Shown piece by piece: positions 34,071 through 43,865 of a DNA stretch of 60,210 bases (position 1 is the stretch's first letter; each line of letters begins with the position of its first letter). The notes under the pieces were generated by a model. That model saw only the letters and a list, made by a program, of their open reading frames with translations, was not told the origin of the DNA and did not search any database. The stretch lies in contig MSJI02000790.1 of assembly GCA_001931905.2 (NCBI GenBank), positions 1-60,210 on the forward strand, given 5' to 3'. The stretch comes from Cladosporium sp. IMV 00045. Its lineage: Eukaryota > Ascomycota > Dothideomycetes > Cladosporiales > Cladosporiaceae. Made by a program: the position numbers and the translations under genes.

Positions 34071-34735
34071 GGAACTCGCGCATTTGTTGCTGAGCATAGC
34101 GTTTTGGTGTAGTGGGAGAGCTTACGGGATTTCGATCTAATGGGAAAAGAGGGGATAGAAGAAAAATGCGACGGCGCAGAGCCGCCCGCCACCGAAAAGA
34201 TGGCCGACGAGTAGCGCCAGACGAGTGAGGGACTGTCACGGTTTGACGGGTCGCTCACGTGTATCATCAGTTGTACATCCTGTGTAACATGTGTATCCAT
34301 CAATATTCAATTCACTGGTCCCTCGGGTCCAATCTTTCTTTGTTTATCTGCTATTTGTATCGCCTCCCGTTTACGAGATGTTGGCAGGCTCAAAAAGGCG
34401 TTGGCAGGTCTTTTCACGAAAACGGCATTTCGCGACTTCACTTCATTCACTTCGCGCTTATGACCTGCGCTCGGTGCCCGACAACAGAACAATAACAACA
34501 AAACATTCACCAATAGAACGCCACGCAAAAAGTCGCAAAAACATCACAAGAACCTCCTACCGGCCACCATCCACTACCAAAGGCGAACCCACCCCACTCA
34601 CCGGGGCGCATCGCCCTGCTCACAGCAACGACCCTCTTGCTGCTGACCCAAACGAGCATCGCAACGCCCGCAACATCCACCACTGAGTATGTAATCACAA
34701 GAAAAACCGCCTCGGCGCTCACCTCAATCGCCACC

Positions 34736-35344
34736 ATGCCGCTCCTCCTCTTAGCACCTGCGTCCCACGAAACCCACCAAGCCGCCCACCCTCTCCCGCC
34801 GCGCGGCATCTACCTCACAAATACTCTGGCTCAAGCCTCCCCGATCACGGTCCCGGCCGCGCCGCCAAAGCCGGTCCAGAATCATCAGACCGTCAACCCG
34901 CGAGCGATTTCTGGCACTGCTGACGTCTCTGCATCTGCTGCCGCTGGCTCTGCGATGCGAAGCGCGGATGCCGCGAATGCGACCCAGACTCAGGCTTTGA
35001 CCTCGACGGAGACGCTTGAGCCGACTACGATTACTATTACGCTGCTGGAAGCCACGCGTTCTTCTGGCCTGACTCTGCCCTCCCCTCTTCTCAACGGCAC
35101 CAGCACGGCGATTTCTGTGGCGACGCACGCGAGTGAAGGGACGCTGGCTGGTACTTCGTCGCTGCCTACGACGGCGAGCGCGGCGGTTCATGAAGGAAGT
35201 AGGTGCTCTGATGATGCGGACTGTGTTGGCGGAGTGGAGAAAGAGGCGAAGGCCCTGGTGGATAGTGCTGGTGGGAGGAAGTTAGGGATGCAGTGGGTGG
35301 CTGTGCTGCTTTGTTTGCTTGCGTGCCTCTGGCTGTGGGTCTAG
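34736..35344 (+). CDS. Ser/Thr/Ala-rich predicted surface protein, possible GPI anchor
   Basis: 202 residues from the ATG at 34736 (context CCACCATGCC). The body is Ala/Ser/Thr-rich with two N-glycosylation sequons. The C-terminus has a Cys pair (RCSDDADC), a small-residue stretch and a final hydrophobic run WVAVLLCLLACLWLWV ending at the stop, which is the layout of a GPI-anchor signal or tail anchor. The start is uncertain: upstream in the same frame lies RIALLTATTLLLLTQTS, a better signal peptide than MPLLLLAPAS, but no in-frame ATG precedes it in the genomic sequence, so a spliced first exon is possible. No family was recognised. Localisation to the cell surface is an inference. Confidence 0.5.
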   Translation: MPLLLLAPASHETHQAAHPLPPRGIYLTNTLAQASPITVPAAPPKPVQNHQTVNPRAISGTADVSASAAAGSAMRSADAANATQTQALTSTETLEPTTITITLLEATRSSGLTLPSPLLNGTSTAISVATHASEGTLAGTSSLPTTASAAVHEGSRCSDDADCVGGVEKEAKALVDSAGGRKLGMQWVAVLLCLLACLWLWV

Positions 35345-36498
35345 GGCGCTGGAGGCTTTCAAACGGCTGTATTTTTTGCTTCTGCGGTGGAGAGAAAGAC
35401 GATTTCCTCTCGTTCTTGCAGCCATCTTGCTCGGAATTCAAGGTGCTGGATGCTTTGGGTGGTGATTCTCTTACTTTTGCAGCAAATGACTGCGTGGGAA
35501 ACTGCCGTTAGCTCTGGGCTCAGAGCGCTGGGTGCTTTGGGATGTTAATACTCTGGCTTTTGAAGAGAGATTGCGCAAAGAACGCTGGCGTCAAAAATGG
35601 GAACAGCAGCGATAGATGGTGCGATCAATGTAAGTTCCAATGCTTCGCAATCACATGTTTAGTCTGCCTAGCAATTCGCTACTTCAAGTCTTGCCAAGGT
35701 GGCGCCAATTTGGTGTTTTGGCGTAGGTGAGACTGTCGTCCCGAGTCGATGGCATATCGTGATACCGCTGCCTTGTGCTGTGAGTTTGCGAAACAGAAAG
35801 GCTTTGTTTCACTGTCAAATATCTAGCACTTTGTATGGAGCATGGGTGAGTCGGGGATGGGAGGTAGGTGACAGTGATTGCGTGTTATGTACTTAAAGGT
35901 GTAGTATGCATTTGATACACATGATATCACTCAGACATGCCGGTGATCACATGCTATATAAATATCATTTGATGTCTAGAGGGGCACGCATGCGGGCACC
36001 CATTAGCGCTCTCCACGATATCCCCGACCTGCTTCGATCAGATTCATGTCCACGCAATATCTGCCAGCAGGTTAGTTGTTGAGCACGAGTCTAGCAGATA
36101 GCTTCTGATCAGTACCGCAAACGGATTGTTGTTAATCGTCAATAACCCTTTCGGCTACCCTTTTAGCCCACGCACTGATTCTATTCAAGTATCTCAGGCG
36201 CGCTGGCACGTCGCACTTTAGTATGAGCCCCCGAAGCTGTCGAACCGATCTGTCTCCAATCAACATAGTCTAATAATGATGTTGTTCGTGGCACTTAGCT
36301 GCGAGCATCCGATGTGCTATGGTAGGACAGACTGATTCTTCGCGCGGTACACGTTTGCTGTTCGCCTTTGCGTGACCTGAGACGTAGACGACTATTCATA
36401 GAATTCGTTGTCGTCCTCAGCTAAATCCCCATGTTTAGCTCTTCCGCGAATTGGATAAACCAAGATGGCATGATCATACGCCAGGACTACTCTTCACC
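35345..36498. other. intergenic
   Basis: About 1.15 kb without a convincing gene. A TATATAAA motif occurs at 35955-35962 but is 540 bp before the next start codon. Base composition is ordinary. Confidence 0.45.
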
Positions 36499-38016
36499 AT
36501 GGCTGCCACTCCATCAATCCCGGGATACACCGAAGTTGTCTACTTGCAGACCTGGAGGTTCGACGAGCCATGGATTGTTGCATCTGACGTCTTTTCAAAC
36601 ATCAATCTATCGCTTACTGCCTTGTCTATATCACCTACCGCTTTGCCAGAGCTCATTGACATCGGAACCTGGTCGTCGGGTGGAACAACAGCATTCTACA
36701 ATGGATCGATTTCAACGACAGACTCCTTTTTAGGTGCTCCGGTCAGTTCAGATGAATTTACCTCCACGTCCAGCACCAGCACCAAGTCCACTCCACTAAC
36801 CGACTCTTCTTTGGCCCCATCTGCTACGACTAAGGCTGTCGCGTCTTCCTCAAGCACACAGACAACATCCCCCCAAACGAATACTTCGTTGAATAGCACT
36901 GTCCCACAAACTTCCGAGAGCCCAGCCACCTCGAAAATGACACCTTCTGTATCTTCCTCAGCAGGCCTTAGTAAAGGTCAAGCTGCAGGTCTCGCGGTCG
37001 GTTGCCTCTTCGCTGGTGCCATCATTGCGATTTCTGTGGTGTGCATATTCACACGAAGATATAGACGTCGTTCGATGATTTTGCCCAAAAGAAAGAGAAC
37101 GAGAGTTCCTGATAGCGATCCGGACAAACCATCTTCTGCGACCATCTTGAGGCATCTCGAAAAGCAGTCAGCTTCGCCGTCATTTGATCTGCTATTAGCT
37201 CCACCAATCCCTGACAGCGAGCTCCTGACCATGTTCAAAAAGTTGCAGGAACTCATCACCAGCCATGTTGAGAGATACCTAGCTGACAACACACCATCCG
37301 ACACACGGAATCTGGACTCATCGTTCAATCAGCGGCTCTCTGATCTAGCCGGTCCTGCCTGCCTGCTTGGCCCTCATAATCTTGCCAAGATGCTCCTCGA
37401 ACGCCAAACCCAATCTATCACTGCAAAGCACCTTCTCGCCAAGTCTATCTTGAGTAATATCGAGAGCTCTGGGCCGCCAGAGACCACGCTTCTACCTCCC
37501 GAGCTCTCTGAGTGTATGGCTTCGATGGCAGGTTTGAAAAGTGAAGCACAAGGTATATTCGTCTTGATCGTTTGGACCTCCATTTTAAATACCTGCTGAC
37601 TCTAACAAGTCCGCGCAAAGCTTCTCGCAAAATGGCGGCAGATCACTCGCATCCTCATGGAGTCAGCGTACGGTCGAGACACCAGCATCGGCTCCGCAGA
37701 TCCAAGACAGATCAACATCCGCGAGCTAGCAGATTCCATCGATCAACTCTTGAAGCCTTTTGGGAAAGAAACCCAGTCTGAGCAAAGACTGCAGAGTTTG
37801 ACAGAAGTGATTTGTGAAGGTGCTAGGTTTGGCTACACGGTTTTCACTCAGCCGTCTGGATGGCGGTTTGAGTGGAAGTCTGTTAGGCCTTCGGGATATG
37901 GACAGGCGCACGAGTTTGTTGTCTTTCCTGCTTTTTGTAAGGTCGTTGATGATAGTGGTCATCTTTTGTCTGTGCCGGAGATCAGGGATCCTGCCGTTGT
38001 TTCTCGGGAGACTTAG
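36499..38016 (+). CDS. single-pass membrane protein with Ser/Thr-rich ectodomain
   Basis: Exons 36499-37552 and 37610-38016, with a 57-bp intron ending CTCTAACAAG, give 486 residues. There is no classical signal peptide. Residues 1-90 include several Asn-X-Ser/Thr sequons. Residues about 90-160 are almost pure Ser/Thr, like mucin-type or Mid2/WSC-type sensors. One membrane segment at about 175-197 (GLAVGCLFAGAIIAISVVC) is followed by RRYRRRS, so the C-terminal 290 residues should be cytosolic. That part is helical, with LSDLAGPACLLGPHNLAKMLLERQ and, after the intron, KWRQITRILMESAYG and a WRFEWKSVRPSG segment. I do not recognise a named domain there. A stress- or wall-sensor topology is suggested, not shown. 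It converges on another membrane-protein gene 316 bp away. Confidence 0.75.
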
Positions 38017-38332
38017 CTAATCCCATATCGGAAAGACGACGTGACAGAGAAAGTACAGGAATTAGCTTGGGGACTTGTGTTATGCTAAACCTCCTGTGGG
38101 ACTTGTGACAATCGAAAGTCGGACCATTCTTGGTGTATTGTGGTTTCGATGAACATCTGGTTTGGCCGTTATCGTTAACATATCGAAATGAACATTCTAT
38201 GGTAATACAACCAACAAACTCCCAGCTCAAGACACACACACAAACATTCAGTAGCATTCTATGGTACTATAACAAACTCCGCGCTCGAGACATACCCAAA
38301 CATCCTGATCGCACAAATCTTCACATCAGAAC

Positions 38333-40672
38333 CTACACCCTATGTCCATGCATGCTGAACGAATACCTTCCAGCACTGGCCGCCGTGCCTTGCACACGGA
38401 AGCGCATTTTCGCAACTTTGGCTTCATTGTGTTCGATACCCCTGAACTCCCCTGCAGGGACATGCTCTAAAGCAGCGACGAGCAGTTGCGTCGGGCTTCG
38501 ATACTTCCTTCGATCGACGAAGCCGAGGACAACTTGGATCAAGACAACCACAATGCCAAAAGATGCAACAGCCAACCCGAGCTTTGACGTACGACTTTCG
38601 AGTCCGTATGCCCAGACATACATTTTGGCGTTGCGTGTAAGCTTTGGGTGGCTTGGACTCTCTCCACCGTCGGGTTGAATGGTGTAGTCGACGAGTGAAA
38701 GCGTCTGGATGATTGGAAGTAGGCTCACGTAGCCAAGCGGATCGCTCAAGTTGATCGTATCATTGAGGCGGAAGCGATTCATCGTGCGCACGACTTGCAT
38801 TGTGGAGGTGCGATTAGGCGCTAAAGTGCCGTTGTTATCTACAGTCCATGCTGCTAGCATCCAGGCCGGGTCGATATGGATTGAGTTGCCGCTGTGCGGG
38901 AGATTGTGCGTTTGGACTAGAGTCAAGGGATTGGTAAGAGGCGATGGGTCGAGTTGATAATTTGTAAAGCTTTGGAAAGCCACAAAGTCGACGGTAAGCT
39001 TCAATGTAGTGTCATTCTGACTGTTGGGCCCGATCGTCATTTCTGTGGTGAAGATGTTCTCCGTTCGGTTCAGGAGCCTTGAGCTTGGATCGATGTTAAA
39101 CAGTCTGTCCCAGTCACATTCAACTGACTGGGGCACCTGTCCCGCTTGCAGACATTCTGGAGGCAGCCATGACGGGAATGTGTTATTGTCGAAAAACTGT
39201 GCTTTGTCTGAAGTGAATATTGAAAATCGAACATCCGGGCTGATGATATCTGTAGTAAAATCTCGCTCGCCACGGATGACGAATCCGACTTCCTTGTTGG
39301 TCGGGCTCCAGCCATTGCCAGTTCTTATGCATTTGGTATACACTCCACCGGTTGGCAGATCCAACAAGGGAGATAAAGAGAGGTCGTAGTCTTGGTAGCA
39401 GCGTATGCTTCGGTTCTCGTCGATCTTGGTCACTGATGAGGCTGTGTTGTTGAGATCTGCATGCCATTGAACAACTGCACCGAGGATTGGGCCATTCCTC
39501 TGCACATTCAATAAGAGTGATCGATTGTATGGATAATAGGTCTCAGGGCGATCGACGATACCAGCAAAGGCATCGTAGAATCGGTCCTGAAGTGTCTTGT
39601 TGGCACCTAGCGATATCGCTCCAATCATCAAGTAATCGTTGTTGAGATCAAACATCAACTGCCGAGAAGGCGCCCACCAGGTTACATCCGAGTAATCTTG
39701 GCTAGCAAAATCAGGAGAAGATGCGTGAAAGGTCTTATTGAATGTGAATGACACGCCTTGCTCTCGCGTTTTCCCAATGCCCGCATAGCCTGACGCAAGA
39801 TAGCTTTCCATCCAAGAATCGAAGAGTGAGTCATATGGATTGGCCGCACAGGAGAGGGCAAGATTCCTGAAATGTGCTTCGGTACAGTTGACAGTCATGT
39901 TCCAGAAGTAGCCAGTCTCGTTGGGCATTGGTGGGTTCGCAGCGTTAACAGATCCAAACGTGTGGTAACTCAATTTTGGCGTCTCAATCCATTGCAGGCT
40001 CGGGAGCATCAGAACGGCGACTGCGGGACCCATGAGGTTGCACAAGATGCAAAGAAGTACGGTGAAGCCAATGAAGAGGTATATGCGGAGACGAAACCTA
40101 TTGCTGCCCCCCCTATCTCTCCAGTTGAATATAGGTGGCAAAGTCCTCCACAGAAGAGGGTCAAACAACCCTGGCACGTCTGCAAATTCGCATGGTCTGG
40201 TGATGAACCCGATGGGAAGGCCGTCCCTTTTGCCAGCAATGTGGAAGGTGATGAGGTAGACCAGAGCCAAAGCTATCAATTCGAACCAAATTTCGATTGC
40301 CTTTGCAGCAAATTGCAGCGCTCCCAGCAAGTTGTGATCTCGCTTGTCATAATGGCGAAGATTTGCATACGGAATAGAAGTGACCGGGTTGAACCATCCT
40401 ACATAGCAATTTTGGTCCGGACACCAAGCACTGGCTCCGACAATGTGCTTCTTGATGTTCAAAGTCAACAGCGCCACGACCGGCAAGATCCATAAGAAAC
40501 AACCTGTTTGGAACAGCAGTGTTCTGATCCAGCCCCGTTTTCGATCAAGTTGTGGGTGTTGGCCAAGATCCATTTTCGTTTGTGAGACGTCTGCGTCTGA
40601 GCTTTGAGAATTGCGAGTCCTCGGTCGATCGTAAAGGCTGATGGTCTCCTGATTGTCTCTAGGTGAGACCAT
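38333..40672 (-). CDS. polytopic membrane protein with large glycosylated loop (unknown function)
   Basis: Single exon, 779 residues from MVSPRDNQET; an in-frame ATG at 40780 would add 36 residues. After a charged cytosolic head come hydrophobic segments: TLLFQTGCFLWILPVVALL, a second at IWFELIALALVYLITF, a third at IYLFIGFTVLLCILC with GPAVAVLMLPSLQW, and one at the end, LGLAVASFGIVVVLIQVVL. Between the third and the last lies about 430 residues with more than a dozen N-glycosylation sequons and several cysteines, so this loop should face outside. The layout and the motif LMGPAVAVLMLPSLQWIE match a large family of ascomycete membrane proteins of unknown function that I know only as hypothetical. 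The tail FRVQGTAASAGRYSFS is cytosolic. Coding status is certain; function is unknown. Confidence 0.8.
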   Translation of the reverse strand: MVSPRDNQETISLYDRPRTRNSQSSDADVSQTKMDLGQHPQLDRKRGWIRTLLFQTGCFLWILPVVALLTLNIKKHIVGASAWCPDQNCYVGWFNPVTSIPYANLRHYDKRDHNLLGALQFAAKAIEIWFELIALALVYLITFHIAGKRDGLPIGFITRPCEFADVPGLFDPLLWRTLPPIFNWRDRGGSNRFRLRIYLFIGFTVLLCILCNLMGPAVAVLMLPSLQWIETPKLSYHTFGSVNAANPPMPNETGYFWNMTVNCTEAHFRNLALSCAANPYDSLFDSWMESYLASGYAGIGKTREQGVSFTFNKTFHASSPDFASQDYSDVTWWAPSRQLMFDLNNDYLMIGAISLGANKTLQDRFYDAFAGIVDRPETYYPYNRSLLLNVQRNGPILGAVVQWHADLNNTASSVTKIDENRSIRCYQDYDLSLSPLLDLPTGGVYTKCIRTGNGWSPTNKEVGFVIRGERDFTTDIISPDVRFSIFTSDKAQFFDNNTFPSWLPPECLQAGQVPQSVECDWDRLFNIDPSSRLLNRTENIFTTEMTIGPNSQNDTTLKLTVDFVAFQSFTNYQLDPSPLTNPLTLVQTHNLPHSGNSIHIDPAWMLAAWTVDNNGTLAPNRTSTMQVVRTMNRFRLNDTINLSDPLGYVSLLPIIQTLSLVDYTIQPDGGESPSHPKLTRNAKMYVWAYGLESRTSKLGLAVASFGIVVVLIQVVLGFVDRRKYRSPTQLLVAALEHVPAGEFRGIEHNEAKVAKMRFRVQGTAASAGRYSFSMHGHRV

Positions 40673-42052
40673 TCTTCGAACCAGGGATGGACTGCGGTAG
40701 ATTAAAGATGAGGTGAGATGAAGACGAGTGATTACAGGAAGCGAAGGATGAAAGAGGACATGTAGAGCCTTGATATACATGGGCACAAGCTGAGCCCTCA
40801 GCGGAGGCTACTATCTGTTCCTCCATGCATAACAACGTGGTAGCATGGGTGCGAAGTGTGTTGGTGGTATCATCACGCCAAAGCTGAAGCCACGAGACTC
40901 GCATCAGGCTATCGGATCAGGCGTTGTAGCTTCGTCGATACTGGGCAGACTCTCAACATGTTTCTGCAGCACCCAATACTCGAGGCTGAAGATCGCTGAA
41001 ATGTTACCGACAATGGAATATTGGAGCCTGGAAGTTCCAGCCATACATGATACTCCACGAGATACCCATCCACGAGGCAAACTTTGCATCCGTCTCTTCT
41101 ACCATCTCGACACTGCGGCTGAGGTGAGAGCACATTGTGAAAGCCGAGTGGTGGGCACCCAGCGAATGAAACACTCGGCAGTGCGCCAGCCAAGCTTCCT
41201 TGAGGAAGCCGGCGTGATGGCCAAGCCTTCCGTGGTACAATGGAGCGCCTTTTTGGCCCCAGGTTGAAGATAATGGATAGTATCTCAATCATACTCTTTG
41301 CTTAAGAAGACGGCCATGCTGACAGAAGCAATTCTATACTTAGCTTTGTCGGGAGCGCGCCATGAACCTGGCGCATGGGAGGGCTCGTGAAGGCCCCTCG
41401 GCCGATGCTATGGCTCAAATACATGGTATGAGGTGTCGAGGCGAAGATAAAGCTGCACTTCGCCATGTGTTACTTCTCTAGCTGTTAAGTCTTGTCTGCG
41501 AATAAGGCCGCGAGGCACAGGGCAGTGTTGCTTGGCATCAAGAGCTCTCATGCGACTGAACTGCATCCACCGAGTGACATTCTCATTGCTGTCTTGGGTG
41601 GAAAGAATCGAACGATAGTAGCATGTCTCCCCCCCATCATGTCTGCTCCCATGTGGTTATGCAGTCGGATGACGGCACTCACGCTGCCTTCCGGAAGCCA
41701 TGGCATGACGAAAGAGAGGGTGTTATTCGCTCACCGGTTTACTTGATGACGGTGAAACTTGCTGGATGGGGAAAAACATTGACCCTCTTGAACGGACCGA
41801 CTTTAAGTACACACTTTGCGCTATCCCTCCGCATCCACATGGTACACCGATACATCTCCACGCGATAGGCCTATCGCTCTTCAACTCGTTCGCGGGGCTC
41901 CAACGCTCTCCATAGTTCCTCAACTTGTGGAGCCTGAGCCAGCGACCGTGATGTGATCCCGTCGACGATCATGGAGTCGCAGCAACTTATAAAACGCGGA
42001 ACGAAACGTCCACCTTGACAATGAGAGGCATAGACAAAGATTCATCACCAAA
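40673..42052. other. intergenic, includes the alpha-glucosidase promoter
   Basis: 1.4 kb divergent region between the membrane protein and the secreted glucosidase. Apart from the TATA box listed separately I see no gene or repeat. Confidence 0.45.
41988..41994 (+). promoter_or_regulatory. TATA box of the alpha-glucosidase gene
   Basis: TATAAAA lies 59 bp before the ATG at 42053, giving a predicted short leader. A strong TATA box is typical of highly regulated genes such as secreted hydrolases. Confidence 0.6.
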
Positions 42053-43798
42053 ATGCATTTGACTACCTCCAGCCTGCTTTTGGCAGCATCATCGCTTGCT
42101 GCCGCTACTGGCAATCACACCCACCAATGGTGGAAAGAGGGCGTTGTGTACCAAGTCTACCCGGCCAGCTTCAAAGAAAGCCGAAGCAACAACTCCCTTG
42201 GCTGGGGTGACATCAAAGGCATTACAAGCAAACTCGACCATATCCAAAGTCTTGGGGCTGATATCGTTTGGCTGTCCCCATTCTACGACTCGCCGCTCCA
42301 GGACATGGGATACGACATCAGCGACTATGATTCTGTCAACAAAATTTTTGGCGGCAGCTTCGAGGACATCAAAGAGTTCATCTCAGAGGTACACAAACGC
42401 GGCATGCGTTGTCTCTTCGATCTGGTGATCAATCACACAAGCAACCAACACAAGTGGTTCAAGGAGTCCGCAAGCAGCAAGGACAGCAGCCTGCGTGACA
42501 GATACTTCTGGAGAGAGCCGAAGACCCTTGCCAATGGTACTAAGGTGCCTCCCAACAACTGGGCCGGTAGCAACCAGGGATCTGCCTGGCATTATGATAA
42601 CACCACGGGAGAGTACTACCTTGGTCTCTTCAACGACTTTCAGCCTGATCTGGATTGGTCGAACGCTACCAATCGCCAAGCCATTTTCCATGATGCTCTC
42701 AACTTCTGGCTCGACTTTGGAATCGATGGATTCAGGATGGACGCCTTCTCGATCTTCTCCAAGCCGGAAGGTCTTCCTGACGTTCCTACCAATGAGACTG
42801 GCTATCAGAATGCACGCCCTCTCTACAACGACGGACCGCGCGAACACGAGTACTTGCAGGAAATGACTCGCGAGTGTCTTGAAGGGCGCGATACCTTTAC
42901 GGTTGGCGAGTATGGAATGTCGGACAACATGACCTCCGTCCAGCAATACATCGGTGCTTCTCGAAAGGAAGTCAACTCGATGTTCTTGACCAACATGTGC
43001 GATATCGGCCGTGATGGATACATGCCCACAGAGTGGAACCTCACTGGATGGCGAGACGCCATCAACTTTACCCAAGCAGCGGGGTCCCGCGCTGTTGGTG
43101 ACGGCTGGAACAGTGTCTACTTGGAAAACCACGACCTCCCGAGATCGATCAGCCGCTTTGGCGATGACTCTCCAGAGAACCGTGTCCCGAGTGGAAAAGC
43201 TTTGGCTATGATGCTCAGCACTCTGTCCGGTACTCTGTTCCTCTACCAGGGACAGGAGATCGGTATGATCAACGTGCCTTCCAACTGGACTATCAGCGAC
43301 TACCAAGATGCAAACAGCATTGCTTATTATGAGGGTGTCGTGCAAGATGGAGGCAACACATCAGAGGCTCTCTACAACCTGACTCGCCTGGCGCGTGGCA
43401 ACGCGAGAATGCCATTCAACTGGGATGGTACTGGTGGCTTTTCTACGAACTCAACAAGCTGGACGCCTTCTGCCCACTTGAACATCAACCTCGCTGATCA
43501 GGTTCACGACAAGAACAGTGTCTACTCGTTTTGGACCGAAATGATCCGCTTCCGCAAGGACCACAAGGCCCTTTTCGTGTACGGTGACTTTGAGTTCGTT
43601 GATTTGGAGAGTAAGAACTTCTTGGTCTACCGCAAGTCCAGCGGCGAGAGCGAAGCGCTTGTCATTATCAACCTGTCGAAGGACTCGGGAGAGCCGCCTT
43701 GCGAGATTAAGCATGATGCGAAGCTTCTGGCTCAGACACACTGCAATGCTACGGGTACCGAGTTCGCTCCGTTTGAGGGACGTGTATACTACCTGTAG
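42053..43798 (+). CDS. secreted GH13 alpha-glucosidase (maltase / oligo-1,6-glucosidase type)
   Basis: Single exon, 581 residues. The first 19 residues (MHLTTSSLLLAASSLAAAT) are a signal peptide. The mature part starts WWKEGVVYQVYPASFKES, typical of family GH13 subfamily 40 enzymes. The TIM barrel carries DIVWLSPFYDSPLQDMGYDIS, DLVINHTS, GFRMD230AF (nucleophile), TVGE286YGM (acid/base) and LENHD361LPR (stabilising Asp). Many N-glycosylation sites agree with secretion. Most fungal GH13 maltases are cytosolic, so the signal peptide is notable. It releases glucose from maltose, isomaltose or sucrose-like substrates; linkage preference is not certain. Its neighbours do not form an obvious starch or maltose cluster: no permease or AmyR-type regulator is present in the window. 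Confidence 0.93.
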   Translation: MHLTTSSLLLAASSLAAATGNHTHQWWKEGVVYQVYPASFKESRSNNSLGWGDIKGITSKLDHIQSLGADIVWLSPFYDSPLQDMGYDISDYDSVNKIFGGSFEDIKEFISEVHKRGMRCLFDLVINHTSNQHKWFKESASSKDSSLRDRYFWREPKTLANGTKVPPNNWAGSNQGSAWHYDNTTGEYYLGLFNDFQPDLDWSNATNRQAIFHDALNFWLDFGIDGFRMDAFSIFSKPEGLPDVPTNETGYQNARPLYNDGPREHEYLQEMTRECLEGRDTFTVGEYGMSDNMTSVQQYIGASRKEVNSMFLTNMCDIGRDGYMPTEWNLTGWRDAINFTQAAGSRAVGDGWNSVYLENHDLPRSISRFGDDSPENRVPSGKALAMMLSTLSGTLFLYQGQEIGMINVPSNWTISDYQDANSIAYYEGVVQDGGNTSEALYNLTRLARGNARMPFNWDGTGGFSTNSTSWTPSAHLNINLADQVHDKNSVYSFWTEMIRFRKDHKALFVYGDFEFVDLESKNFLVYRKSSGESEALVIINLSKDSGEPPCEIKHDAKLLAQTHCNATGTEFAPFEGRVYYL

Positions 43799-43865
43799 AT
43801 ATGAAGCTATATAGAGGATCGCCTATGTCTATATCGCCTTGAATCAAACGGAATAATCAATGAAT

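Noticed and set aside
36451..36498. Extended start of the single-pass membrane protein
   Set aside because: The extension begins at TTG, not ATG; the ATG at 36499 has good context (TTCACCATGG).
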